Notes: a model not told the origin generated them from the letters alone. A stretch of DNA of 15,070 nucleotides from Firmicutes bacterium UBA2595 (GCA_002339745.1 DDKP01000114.1:2890-17959); one strand, 5' to 3'. Positions 5,730 to 13,713 are shown, counted from the first letter of the stretch. Made by a program: numbers and translations.

Positions 5730-6842
5730 TTATTCATAACCGTAATCAGCAAAAAATTCTTTGCGGAACTCGGGCAGGCGATCTTCGGCAATAGCCTGCC
5801 GCACCTTTTTCATCAGGGTAAGCAAAAAATAAAGGTTATGGATAGTAGTAAGGCGCAGTCCCAATATCTCTTCGGCCTTGAACAGGTGCCGGATGTAAGC
5901 CCTGGTATAATTACGGCAGGCATAACACGAGCACTCTTCATCCAGAGGACGGAAATCACGGGTATTCTCGGCATTTCTGATGACCAGCTTCCCCCTGGAA
6001 GTCATTACGGTCCCATTCCTGGCAATTCGGGTGGGTAAAACACAGTCAAACATATCCACCCCTCTCATCACACCTTCGATCAGGCAATCGGGAGATCCTA
6101 CCCCCATAAGGTACCTTGGTTTGTCCGTGGGCAGCAGGGGAATTGTGTATTCCAGCATCTCATACATTAAGGGCTTAGGCTCACCCACACTGAGCCCTCC
6201 AATGCCGTAACCGGGAAAACCGATGTCCATAAGTTCCTTGGCGCTCCGTTCTCTCAGATCCTTATACATTCCCCCTTGAACTATCCCGAACAGAGCCTGG
6301 TCTTCCCTCCCGTGAGCCTCCTTGCACCTGGCTGCCCACTGCGTTGTCCTCTGCAGGGCCGCTTCCGTATACTCCCATGTGCTGGGATATGGAGCGCACT
6401 CGTCGAAAGCCATTATGATATCGGCTCCCAAGGCCATCTGGATTTGGGTTGCCCTCTCAGGGCTCATAAAGTGTGTTGACCCATCCAGGTGAGATTTAAA
6501 GGTTACCCCATCTTCACTGACTTTCCGGAGCGGTCCCAGGCTGAATACCTGGAACCCCCCGCTGTCTGTGAGAATGGGCCGGTCCCAGTTCATGAACTTG
6601 TGCAGTCCTCCGGCCTCATTGATCAGGTCTTCTCCAGGCCTTAAGTAGAGGTGATAAGTATTGCTCAGAATAATTTCCGTGCCCATTTCCTTGAGTTCTT
6701 CCGGCATCATGCCTTTTACTGTCGCCTGGGTCCCCACTGGCATAAAGACGGGGGTTTCAATTGTCCCGTGAGGTGTATGAAGTCTTCCCAGGCGGGCTTT
6801 GCTGCGCCTGCATTCCTTTATAAGTTCAAACCTAACCGCCAA
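5730..6842 (-). CDS. tgt: tRNA-guanine transglycosylase (queuosine synthesis)
   Basis: Tgt exchanges guanine-34 of GUN-anticodon tRNAs for preQ1, the step before QueA. The chosen start is TTG at 6840-6842, 7 nt after GGGAGGG. The longer frame from ATG at 6872 has no ribosome binding site and adds ten atypical residues. The protein is then 370 residues, a normal bacterial length. Catalytic residues are visible: Asp93 in LTDSGGFQ and the nucleophile Asp266 in GVDMFDCVLPTRIARNG. The zinc site is Cys304, Cys306, Cys309 and His335. The MAFDECAPYP and GGLSVGEP motifs are intact. It has its own promoter at 6925-6953 downstream of queA, and yajC follows on the same transcript. Confidence 0.97.
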   Translation of the reverse strand: MAVRFELIKECRRSKARLGRLHTPHGTIETPVFMPVGTQATVKGMMPEELKEMGTEIILSNTYHLYLRPGEDLINEAGGLHKFMNWDRPILTDSGGFQVFSLGPLRKVSEDGVTFKSHLDGSTHFMSPERATQIQMALGADIIMAFDECAPYPSTWEYTEAALQRTTQWAARCKEAHGREDQALFGIVQGGMYKDLRERSAKELMDIGFPGYGIGGLSVGEPKPLMYEMLEYTIPLLPTDKPRYLMGVGSPDCLIEGVMRGVDMFDCVLPTRIARNGTVMTSRGKLVIRNAENTRDFRPLDEECSCYACRNYTRAYIRHLFKAEEILGLRLTTIHNLYFLLTLMKKVRQAIAEDRLPEFRKEFFADYGYE

Positions 6843-6924
6843 CTGTTGCCCTCCCGCCCAATCTATCGGCATAAATGGTTTCTTTTAGGCCCCGGAATTT
6901 AATTATTACGCACCTATTTTGTAA

Positions 6925-6953
6925 ATTATACCAGACTTATGTTTTAAAGGCAA
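6925..6953 (-). promoter_or_regulatory. Extended -10 promoter of tgt
   Basis: On the minus strand TTGCCT (6948-6953), 17 bp, then TATAAT (6925-6930) preceded by TGG, an extended -10 element. The -35 lies just past the queA stop codon. Predicted transcription starts near 6918, about 75 bp before the tgt TTG. Confidence 0.75.
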
Positions 6954-6954
6954 A

Positions 6955-7980
6955 CTACATTATCAGCATAGCGTCTCCAAAACTGAAAAACCGGTACTTG
7001 TGCTGTACTGCCCGGCGGTAAGCTTCCAAAATCTTTTCCCTCCCGGCAAAGGCGGATACCAGCATTAACAGTGTGGACTTGGGAAGATGAAAATTCGTAA
7101 TCAACAGGTCCACTACTTTAAACCGATAACCGGGATAGATAAAAATATCGGTCCAGCCGCTGGACGGACTGACTAAGCCGTTTTCGCCCGCGACTGTTTC
7201 CAGAGTCCTGGTAGTGGTTGTCCCAACAGCGATCACCCGTCCTCCCGCCTTTTTCGAACGGTTAATGGCGCCGGCGGCTGCGGGGCTGATTTCAAAGTAC
7301 TCTGAATGCATTTTATGTTGTTCAATGTTCTCAACTTTGACAGGTCTGAAAGTCCCCAGGCCTACGTGGAGTGTCAGTTCAACTACTTTTACTCCCATGT
7401 TCCGTATCCTGTCGAGGAGTTCCGGGGTGAAATGAAGCCCCGCGGTGGGAGCCGCCGCTGAACCTGGAATCTTTGCGTAAACGGTCTGATAACTTTCTCT
7501 GTCCTTAAGTTCTTTCTTTATATAAGGCGGAAGAGGCATCTGGCCAAGCCTGTCAAGAATATCCTCGAAAACCCCGTTGTAACTGAATTTTAGTTCCCTT
7601 CCCCCTGCTTCCGTTACATTGACGGCTTCCGCGGTAAGCAGTCCATTACCGAAAGAAATCACAGTTCCTGGCTGAACCCGCCTGCCTGGTTTGACCAGCG
7701 CCTCCCAGGTATTGATGTCCTTTCTTTGCAGCAGGACCACTTCAATCCTGGCTCCGGTTTTTTCCTTGACACCAAGCAGCCTGGCCGGGATTACCCGCGT
7801 ACTATTGATTACCATAACATCGCCCGGGCGAAAATATTCGATGCAGTCATGAAACCGCCTGTGCTCAATGCTGCCGGTATCCCTGCGCAAAACAAGGAGC
7901 CTGGATCTGTCTCTAGACTGTGCAGGCTCCTGAGCGATAAGTTCTTCCGGAAGATAGTAATCAAAATCCTTCAGTTTCAT
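6955..7980 (-). CDS. queA: S-adenosylmethionine:tRNA ribosyltransferase-isomerase QueA
   Basis: QueA transfers and isomerises the ribosyl part of S-adenosylmethionine onto preQ1-modified tRNA to give epoxyqueuosine, after Tgt. The ATG at 7978-7980 gives 341 residues, the normal family length, opening MKLKDFDYYLPEELIAQEPA. The frame stays open to 8166, but the extra 62 residues overlap the end of spoIID and look non-coding. Family motifs are present: RDRSRLLVL, VINSTRVIPARLLG, AAPTAGLHFT, LHVGLGTFRPV and TNFHLPKSTLLMLVSAF. The ribosome binding site is modest (AAGGG about 11 nt upstream). It lies 65 bp after spoIID with no terminator between, so the two may be co-transcribed; tgt follows. Confidence 0.96.
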   Translation of the reverse strand: MKLKDFDYYLPEELIAQEPAQSRDRSRLLVLRRDTGSIEHRRFHDCIEYFRPGDVMVINSTRVIPARLLGVKEKTGARIEVVLLQRKDINTWEALVKPGRRVQPGTVISFGNGLLTAEAVNVTEAGGRELKFSYNGVFEDILDRLGQMPLPPYIKKELKDRESYQTVYAKIPGSAAAPTAGLHFTPELLDRIRNMGVKVVELTLHVGLGTFRPVKVENIEQHKMHSEYFEISPAAAGAINRSKKAGGRVIAVGTTTTRTLETVAGENGLVSPSSGWTDIFIYPGYRFKVVDLLITNFHLPKSTLLMLVSAFAGREKILEAYRRAVQHKYRFFSFGDAMLIM

Positions 7981-8023
7981 TCCACGCCATCCCTTAGGCC
8001 CCGGTCCTCTGAACGCCCGACGA

Positions 8024-8035
8024 GGCAATATTGCC
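8024..8035. promoter_or_regulatory. Perfect 12-bp palindrome between spoIID and queA
   Basis: GGCAATATTGCC is a perfect inverted repeat in the 65-bp gap, 10 bp past the spoIID stop. It has no T tract and so is not an intrinsic terminator. It resembles a small protein-binding operator, but no regulator can be named. Confidence 0.3.
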
Positions 8036-8045
8036 AAACTACCTA

Positions 8046-9512
8046 CTAATAGTTGGACTTTATTTCCACACCCGTGTAATAAAATTTCAGTATCTCTGTG
8101 TACGTTTTCCCCTGGACAGCCATCTCGTAGGCCCCCCATTGCGATAACCCGACACCATGGCCCCACCCGTGGCCTTCAAATACCACTTTACCTGAAGGGG
8201 CCTTGCTGAATGACAATGACCCCGAGGCATCTATGACGTAAAACTCCGCGTTGTTACTGTTTAGAATCGCCACGTTCCCGTAATCAGATACCCCATATAA
8301 AGCTGTAGCCTCAACGGCTACGGACTGCCCACTGACGTCCAGTACCGAATAGCTGGGAGTTATAACCTCGCCCGTGTTAACATCAAAGAACCTGCTCATG
8401 AAACGTTTTGTATTGTCACCGCCGTTGCTGTCCGTCTTAAACCCGGGGTTAAATAATTGTCCAAATTCGTTACCACTCCTGCTGATAGTATTCCCGTAGA
8501 TGTCTGTAATAATTACTGTTTTAACACGACCAGAGGGGTATTTTTCCAGCTTGAAAGACTTAATGGGCCCGATTTGAGAACCGTTCTGCTGCGCCTGGTT
8601 CAACTTGATTCGTACATCATCAATGGTGGTAGTATAACTCCAGTTGGCCAGGCCCCTACCGGCGCTGTAAGGATCCGGTTTTCCCCTGAGATATGGCAGG
8701 GCATTGGACCATACATTCTCACTGTCTTCGGTATGGCCGCCGCTGTTGGAGTGGTAAAGCGCGCTGACCGGACTTCCGTTATACAGTATCAACTGACCGG
8801 CGGTATCCTGGACAGCCTTTGTGGCATTAGCTCCTTCACACCCGGCTCCTCCGTACACCTGATCTGTCGAAGTATCAAGCATGTTATAACCTTCTAAAAC
8901 ACGTTTATTGTAATTCGCGACGACATAAGTTCTGGCAGCCGTTGCCTGGGCTTTTAAAGCTTCCATAGGCCAGCTGTTGCTCATCTCTTTAGGGACGACC
9001 CCGTACAGGTACTCTTCCAGCGGAAGTTCATTGATAGCTATAATACTGTTACCCGAACTGCGGAATTCCATATTCCCCCTATACGATCTGTTGATGGACT
9101 GAACTGAACCACCTGAAGTGAAACTTAAAAGGGATACCCTGTTGACCGCATCATGTGCAGTTTCCTTGACAACCACCGGCCCTGTATAAACCTTATCCAG
9201 AGGTTGCCCGTTTTTGTAAAGCTGAACACCGGCCGGCAAATAATAGACCTGCCATTGCTCACCTTCAACAGCCGGCGCAATCGTCTCTTCACCGGGAACT
9301 GCACCAATATTTATAATCTGATAATTACCTTTCACAGAAAAGCTTATGGAACTGGCATTTCGGTAAGTGGAACCGGCATTGGTCGTAACAATTCCTACCC
9401 TGACATTAGCCGGAATCTGGGCCAAAACCGTGGCCGCCAAAGCGCCGGTTAAGAGAATGACTGTAAACAATGAAATCAGAATACTTGTTTTAAGGCCTCT
9501 TGAACGACTCAT
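8046..9512 (-). CDS. spoIID: SpoIID/LytB-domain secreted peptidoglycan enzyme
   Basis: SpoIID proteins are membrane-anchored lytic transglycosylases that act with SpoIIP and SpoIIM in engulfment; LytB paralogues act elsewhere. ATG at 9510-9512 follows GGGAGGATG and gives 488 residues; a longer frame to 9590 lacks support. A basic N-terminus and membrane or signal segment (about 9-31) precede an unassigned region. Then comes the SpoIID domain with LPLEEYLYGVVPKEM; Glu176 there matches the catalytic glutamate position of SpoIID. ALKAQATAARTY and YHSNSGGHTED follow. The C-terminus has GHGWGHGVGLSQWGA (near 456), a family hallmark. It is clearly longer than B. subtilis SpoIID (about 343), with extra sequence before and within the domain, so it may be a paralogue rather than the engulfment protein. 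It follows the rsgI terminator, so it needs its own promoter; I found no convincing sigma-E site. Confidence 0.85.
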   Translation of the reverse strand: MSRSRGLKTSILISLFTVILLTGALAATVLAQIPANVRVGIVTTNAGSTYRNASSISFSVKGNYQIINIGAVPGEETIAPAVEGEQWQVYYLPAGVQLYKNGQPLDKVYTGPVVVKETAHDAVNRVSLLSFTSGGSVQSINRSYRGNMEFRSSGNSIIAINELPLEEYLYGVVPKEMSNSWPMEALKAQATAARTYVVANYNKRVLEGYNMLDTSTDQVYGGAGCEGANATKAVQDTAGQLILYNGSPVSALYHSNSGGHTEDSENVWSNALPYLRGKPDPYSAGRGLANWSYTTTIDDVRIKLNQAQQNGSQIGPIKSFKLEKYPSGRVKTVIITDIYGNTISRSGNEFGQLFNPGFKTDSNGGDNTKRFMSRFFDVNTGEVITPSYSVLDVSGQSVAVEATALYGVSDYGNVAILNSNNAEFYVIDASGSLSFSKAPSGKVVFEGHGWGHGVGLSQWGAYEMAVQGKTYTEILKFYYTGVEIKSNY

Positions 9513-9594
9513 GGTAAAATCATCCTCCCATACCAACCTTGCTAAATTTCGACACGTTTTGCCCGTTTCCTGCTTACAAAACAGTATCAAAGCT

Positions 9595-9645
9595 CAAAAA
9601 ATTACCGAGCCTCGAACCATACCCTTTTGTCGATTGAGGTCTCGG
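9595..9645 (-). terminator. Intrinsic terminator after rsgI
   Basis: On the minus strand CCGAG and CCTC pair with GAGG and CTCGG (arms 9636-9645 and 9605-9613) around a loop of about 22 nt. The stem is followed by TAATTTTTT. It lies 36 bp past the rsgI stop and separates sigI-rsgI from spoIID. The long loop makes it weaker than the other terminators here. Confidence 0.65.
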
Positions 9646-9680
9646 TGAATTATAAGCAAACCGAATAATTATAAACAGCC

Positions 9681-10886
9681 TTAGAAATTGGGTTTCAAAA
9701 TGTACATGCCCTCGTTTCCCTTACCATTTTGGGGGTTGTCTTCTCCCATGTAACTGTCGCCCGTAGTTCCATTGTCACCTGCAGTATTATCACCTGCGGT
9801 ATTGTTACCGTTGTTTCCGCCACCGGCATTGCTGCTGTCGGGGTTAACCGCGCTTCCGGTCTGGTTGTTATCACCGGCCGGATTCAACCTGGTACCCGTT
9901 TCGGCAGTGTCATGGGTAGGGGTACGGCGGTCCTCCGGTCCGGTTTTTCGCCGAACAGGCTGCTGAATGTATTGTACCTTATCTGGTTCATCATCCGGTT
10001 TTCCGGGAGGTTCCGCCCTGTATACATGTTCTTCCGTGTTCTCTTCGCCAATAGGTTTCCTTACACTGGCGAGGTACTTCCTTTCCTTGACTTCAAACTG
10101 GTCTTCTCTGGTGGCCTGGTCAATTATCACATCGGGAAGTCCGCCGGCATTTGATATTGCAGCTACGATGCTCTGCTCTTTCAGGTCATTTTCGGTAACA
10201 GGCAGCCCGGCGTTTACCGCTTCGATAAGGACTGCATATTTGCCAGGTGAGAGCCCTTTCTTATTAGCGGTTTCCCTCATGTCAGACGGGACATGAATTG
10301 TCTGGATGTCACCCTTTATCTCACTCACTGCAAGCACTTCATTAGCTGAAGCCAGAAGGGTCCTTTCAAGCGATTTTTTATCAATTTGGGCAGCCGGTAG
10401 GGAAGCAACGCTTATAAGAACCTTATTATCACTGTTTTTCTTGATAAAACCTAGTCCCACCGCCTCTTCCGTAATAGCGGCCACTACCCTTTTAACCTTA
10501 GAGCCCTTCCATTGAACCCGGTCCAAGATTCTTTGCCCGTCCTGGTTATAGGCATGGGCGTCCATAACATTATCGCGATTACTGACAGTGAGTTCAATAC
10601 TCGGGTTAATATCAATGGCAACATAAGCAACGGCAATCTCAGAAGGCTGGTTAAAAACGGTCAGCAGGGGACTTGCTGCAAGGATAAGGATTACAGCAGC
10701 AGCTATTGCCAGCCAGTTTACTCTCGGCATGCCGAAGACACGCCTGCGGAATACCGGAACACGCACTTCTTCCCCGATATCCGGCGTCCTTCCGGTAATT
10801 TTGACTCTTTTGAATTCACCATTGTGAGTCATCAGGATAACATGCTGTCCTCTTTTCTCCATGACTACTCCTGTAAGCCACTCCAT
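9681..10886 (-). CDS. rsgI: RsgI-type transmembrane anti-sigma factor
   Basis: RsgI binds and inhibits SigI and releases it after regulated cleavage. ATG at 10884-10886 follows AGGAGGGGACGTT (401 residues); an upstream frame overlapping sigI lacks a good site. Order: cytoplasmic anti-sigma domain (residues 1-50, WLTGVVMEKRGQHVILMTHNG), one membrane helix (about 57-77), and an extracellular juxtamembrane domain with YVAIDINPSIEL. Asn94-Pro95 there matches the Asn-Pro bond reported to self-cleave in Clostridium RsgI proteins. A folded region to about 280 is followed by a charged, proline-rich part and a Gly/Asn/Asp/Thr-rich tail with NTAGD repeats. No carbohydrate-binding or hydrolase domain is attached, unlike many Clostridium thermocellum RsgI proteins. 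It follows sigI by 47 bp. Confidence 0.9.
   Translation of the reverse strand: MEWLTGVVMEKRGQHVILMTHNGEFKRVKITGRTPDIGEEVRVPVFRRRVFGMPRVNWLAIAAAVILILAASPLLTVFNQPSEIAVAYVAIDINPSIELTVSNRDNVMDAHAYNQDGQRILDRVQWKGSKVKRVVAAITEEAVGLGFIKKNSDNKVLISVASLPAAQIDKKSLERTLLASANEVLAVSEIKGDIQTIHVPSDMRETANKKGLSPGKYAVLIEAVNAGLPVTENDLKEQSIVAAISNAGGLPDVIIDQATREDQFEVKERKYLASVRKPIGEENTEEHVYRAEPPGKPDDEPDKVQYIQQPVRRKTGPEDRRTPTHDTAETGTRLNPAGDNNQTGSAVNPDSSNAGGGNNGNNTAGDNTAGDNGTTGDSYMGEDNPQNGKGNEGMYILKPNF
9775..9804. repeat. 15-bp tandem duplication inside the rsgI tail
   Basis: TCACCTGCAGTATTA and TCACCTGCGGTATTG lie head to tail and encode, on the minus strand, the repeated NTAGD units of the low-complexity RsgI tail. 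They suggest recent in-frame expansion of the tail. Confidence 0.6.
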
Positions 10887-10933
10887 AACGTCCCCTCCTT
10901 TCCCCGGTAGTTTACCCGAAATAATATCTGTGG

Positions 10934-11695
10934 TCAAAGAGCTTTCACTATGTACTGTCGCAGATGGTCAAAGTCACCAATCATAATCAGGGTTACCGCA
11001 ATTATGTATTTCCTTTGTCTCTCAAGGGTTTTTCTGCTAATGCCAACTTTATGTTCAAGAAGTTTCAAAGGAAGTTCTTTTTTTGACATGAGGTAGTTCT
11101 TCATGTAATTATCTGCGGCAATAATCCCGGCTACTTCCATGGCCCTGACACGGGCGTCTTCGTGTTTGGGAGAAACCTCTACCAATTCCTGAAAAGTTAT
11201 TCCGAATTCTCTCAGTTTTGCGGTAAAAATAAGAATTTCTTCCTTGCGTTCGGCAGCCGCAGCTTTCAGCTGGTACTGTTCCACCGACTGTTTTGATTCA
11301 AGGTAATAATAAGTTCCTTCCGGGTTATCGTCATCGTCCTCTTCAAAACTTGACAACGGTACAACTTTTTTTTCAAGGGCCGACTCTTTCCTAAAATGGT
11401 CAATCAGCCTTCTCTTAATGACTGTTTCGGCAAAACTCAGAAAAGAAGTGTTTTTGCCGGTATCGAAACAATCTATGGCTTCATTAAAGGCCATCAGCCC
11501 AATGCTTGCTTCGTCGTCCTCACCCATGCGGATATACCGTCCGCTAACTTTAGATGCCGTCTTAAGAATAAAAGGGGTGTAACTCTTAATCAAGCTTTCA
11601 CGCGCCATGCTGTTTCCGTTCTGGGCTTCCAGAACCAGCTGCCCGCAGTTAACGACATCCCCTTCCGGTGAGTCTTTCTGGAAGAGAAACCCCAT
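10934..11695 (-). CDS. sigI: RNA polymerase sigma factor SigI
   Basis: An alternative sigma factor of the SigI group, which responds to heat or cell-wall/extracellular polysaccharide signals and is held by RsgI. Sigma region 2 spans about residues 30-105, with YTPFILKTASKVSGRYI, DDEASIGLMAFNEAID and FLSFAETVIKRRLIDHFRKE. The C-terminal part has the SigI-type domain with PLKLLEHKVGISRKTLERQRKYI, a helix-turn-helix-like promoter-binding segment. At 253 residues it matches the family length. ATG follows GGAGGAGG by about 10 nt. A candidate SigI-type promoter precedes it and rsgI follows, the standard two-gene module. It lies between the DUF2905 gene and spoIID. Confidence 0.95.
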   Translation of the reverse strand: MGFLFQKDSPEGDVVNCGQLVLEAQNGNSMARESLIKSYTPFILKTASKVSGRYIRMGEDDEASIGLMAFNEAIDCFDTGKNTSFLSFAETVIKRRLIDHFRKESALEKKVVPLSSFEEDDDDNPEGTYYYLESKQSVEQYQLKAAAAERKEEILIFTAKLREFGITFQELVEVSPKHEDARVRAMEVAGIIAADNYMKNYLMSKKELPLKLLEHKVGISRKTLERQRKYIIAVTLIMIGDFDHLRQYIVKAL

Positions 11696-11725
11696 GGCGG
11701 TTACACCTCCTCCATTAATAATAGT

Positions 11726-11756
11726 AATTCGGAATTGTCATCCGGTTTTTAAGGGT
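11726..11756 (-). promoter_or_regulatory. Candidate SigI-dependent autoregulatory promoter
   Basis: On the minus strand ACCCTTAAAA begins at 11756, and CGAATT lies at 11726-11731, 19 bp past the ACCCTT hexamer. SigI promoters described in Bacillus and Clostridium have an ACCC-type -35, often followed by A residues, and a CGAA-type -10. It lies just past the DUF2905 stop and about 30 bp before the sigI ATG, fitting autoregulation. Spacing is slightly long, so the call is tentative. Confidence 0.45.
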
Positions 11757-11762
11757 TAAAAT

Positions 11763-11987
11763 TTACCTTCTGCCTAAAAAATTTAATAAAATCGTTAGAA
11801 TTATACTTAGAATTATACTGGTAACAATGGGGAAGTAAAAAGTAAAATTACCTTTCCGCACAAAGATATCTCCCGGTAGCCTGCCGATGGGAAAAATTTT
11901 GCCAGCATATGTTATGAAGAAACCTATAAACAGCATTACAACCCCAAAAACCATGAGCATTTTGCCAAATGAATTAAATTCACCCAT
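11763..11987 (-). CDS. DUF2905 small membrane protein
   Basis: A 74-residue protein with two membrane helices (about 9-27 and 51-70). Between them is IGRLPGDIFVRKGNFTFYFP, the signature of the DUF2905 family. ATG at 11985-11987 follows GGCGGGGGACTGTT; a longer frame starts at 12020 without support. DUF2905 genes are often found beside ruvB in Clostridia, as here (67 bp after the ruvB stop). The function is unknown. Confidence 0.88.
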   Translation of the reverse strand: MGEFNSFGKMLMVFGVVMLFIGFFITYAGKIFPIGRLPGDIFVRKGNFTFYFPIVTSIILSIILTILLNFLGRR

Positions 11988-12054
11988 AACAGTCCCCCGC
12001 CTATAATAGTTCTCAGTCAATATAATACGCGATTTATCCCCACAATTATCCCCG

Positions 12055-13077
12055 TCAGAACAGTTTCTGCTGATCGATATCCTTCTCTGCGTAAATTCCC
12101 AGGTGCCGGTAAGCCATTTGAGTTACAACCCGGCCCCGGGGCGTCCGGTTGATAAACCCGAGCTGGAGGAGGTAGGGTTCGTATACGTCTTCTATTGTGT
12201 CCGATTCTTCACCGGTAGCGGCGCTGATGGTATCAATCCCCACAGGCCCTCCGTCGAATTTCTGGATGATGGTTAACAGCAGTTTGCGGTCGGTGTTATC
12301 TAAGCCCAGGAGGTCAACCTCCAGCATTGCCAAAGCCTGGTGTGCAACCTCCAGGGTTATTTTGCCGTCGGCCCGGACTTGCGCATAATCTCTCACCCTT
12401 TTCAGCAGCCGGTTGGCCACCCGGGGGGTGCCCCTTGACCGCCTGGCTATTTCCGTTGCGCCCTCAGGGTCTATTTCTATATTGAGTATAGCTGCTGCCC
12501 TTTTCACAATCTCTTTCAGTTCGAAGGTATCGTAAAACTCTAACCTGAACAGGACCCCGAACCTGTCCCGCAGCGGGGAAGTCAGCAGCCCAGCCCTAGT
12601 GGTAGCCCCTATGAGAGTAAACCTGGGCAGGTCGATGCGCAGGGACCGGGCGCTGGGTCCCTTGCCGATAATTATGTCCAGCGCATAGTCCTCCATAGCC
12701 GGGTAGAGGATTTCTTCCACACTGCGGTTCAGCCTGTGAATCTCATCAACGAACAAAACGTCCCCCTGGGATAGATTCGTCAGAATCGCGGCCAGGTCGC
12801 CCGGCCGTTCGATGGCCGGTCCCGAGGTTACCCGGATGTTAACACCCATTTCATTGGCAATGATATGGGCAAGGGTCGTCTTGCCCAATCCCGGCGGTCC
12901 AAACAGAAGGACATGATCGAGGGATTCCCCCCTGGCTATGGCCGCCTCGATAAAAACCGAGAGGTTTTCCTTGACCTTGCTTTGCCCGATGTATTCTGAG
13001 AGTCTCCGGGGGCGTAAGCTGTATTCTATCTCAATGTCTTCTTCCCTGATACCTGATGAGATGATTCGTTCTTCCAT
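12055..13077 (-). CDS. ruvB: Holliday junction branch migration ATPase RuvB
   Basis: RuvB is the AAA+ motor that, with RuvA, moves Holliday junctions during recombination and repair. The 340-residue protein has LRPRRLSEYIGQ near the N-terminus, Walker A GPPGLGKTT (60-68), Walker B LFVDEIHRLN (108-117), and GATTRAGLLTSPLRDRFG containing the sensor and arginine-finger region. A C-terminal winged helix ends with FINRTPRGRVVT. Length and motifs are standard. ATG follows GGAGGTACCA. It is 27 bp after ruvA, in the same operon. Confidence 0.98.
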   Translation of the reverse strand: MEERIISSGIREEDIEIEYSLRPRRLSEYIGQSKVKENLSVFIEAAIARGESLDHVLLFGPPGLGKTTLAHIIANEMGVNIRVTSGPAIERPGDLAAILTNLSQGDVLFVDEIHRLNRSVEEILYPAMEDYALDIIIGKGPSARSLRIDLPRFTLIGATTRAGLLTSPLRDRFGVLFRLEFYDTFELKEIVKRAAAILNIEIDPEGATEIARRSRGTPRVANRLLKRVRDYAQVRADGKITLEVAHQALAMLEVDLLGLDNTDRKLLLTIIQKFDGGPVGIDTISAATGEESDTIEDVYEPYLLQLGFINRTPRGRVVTQMAYRHLGIYAEKDIDQQKLF

Positions 13078-13104
13078 TGGTACCTCCGGTGAGTCTAACT
13101 TGAA

Positions 13105-13713
13105 TTAAAACCTGCCCATTTCTTTGAGGGCCAGCTTGACTATTTCCTGGGGCTTTAATGAGCCTGCTCCCTTTTCAGATATTGAGGCCACCAGTTTTCT
13201 AACTTCCCCGGGATTGTAACCCAGTGCAATAAGGGCTTCCAGCGCTTCACCCGCACTGTCCGGGAGAAGGGCCGTTATTGGGTCCGGATCCCGGTCCTTA
13301 CTTGCGGTAAGCTTCCCCAGCTTATCTTTAAGTTCGATGATTATCCGCTGGGCCATCTTTTTTCCTATACCGGGAATCTGGGTTAAAACATTGGTTTGTT
13401 CGTGAATAACCGCCTGGATGAGCGCCGCCGGCGTTATTGACGAGAGTACTGCCAAGGCAACCCTCGGCCCTATTCCCGAAACCTGGATAAGTTGTTCAAA
13501 CAACTCCCGGTCGCTGTCCTGAATAAATCCAAACAACTGCATGGCATCCTCGCGCACATGCAGGTACGTGTAGACGATTACTTCCTCTTTTTTCCCAGCC
13601 AGGATGCCGACAGCAGGGGTAGGCACAAAAACTTTGTAGCCGACTCCGGCAACGTCCACAACCACGTAATCTGGTCCGGTATTAACTAGCGTACCGCGGA
13701 CAAATGATATCAT
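13105..13713 (-). CDS. ruvA: Holliday junction branch migration protein RuvA
   Basis: RuvA binds four-way junctions and loads RuvB. The 202-residue protein has the N-terminal OB-fold domain (MISFVRGTLV, about 1-63) and two helix-hairpin-helix motifs (VSGIGPRVALAVLS and IPGIGKKMAQRIIIELKDK). A linker is followed by the C-terminal RuvB-contacting domain (EALEALIALGYNPGEVRKLV). ATG follows GGAGGACGTCA and overlaps the ruvC stop as ATGA, which points to translational coupling. Confidence 0.98.
   Translation of the reverse strand: MISFVRGTLVNTGPDYVVVDVAGVGYKVFVPTPAVGILAGKKEEVIVYTYLHVREDAMQLFGFIQDSDRELFEQLIQVSGIGPRVALAVLSSITPAALIQAVIHEQTNVLTQIPGIGKKMAQRIIIELKDKLGKLTASKDRDPDPITALLPDSAGEALEALIALGYNPGEVRKLVASISEKGAGSLKPQEIVKLALKEMGRF

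Noticed and set aside
7981..8166. 62-residue N-terminal extension of QueA.
   Set aside because: It overlaps the end of spoIID, is atypical in composition, and the ATG at 7980 gives the normal family length.
12032..12053. Two TTATCCCC sequences resembling DnaA boxes between ruvB and the DUF2905 gene.
   Set aside because: Each differs from the TTATCCACA consensus, there are only two, and no origin-associated genes are near.
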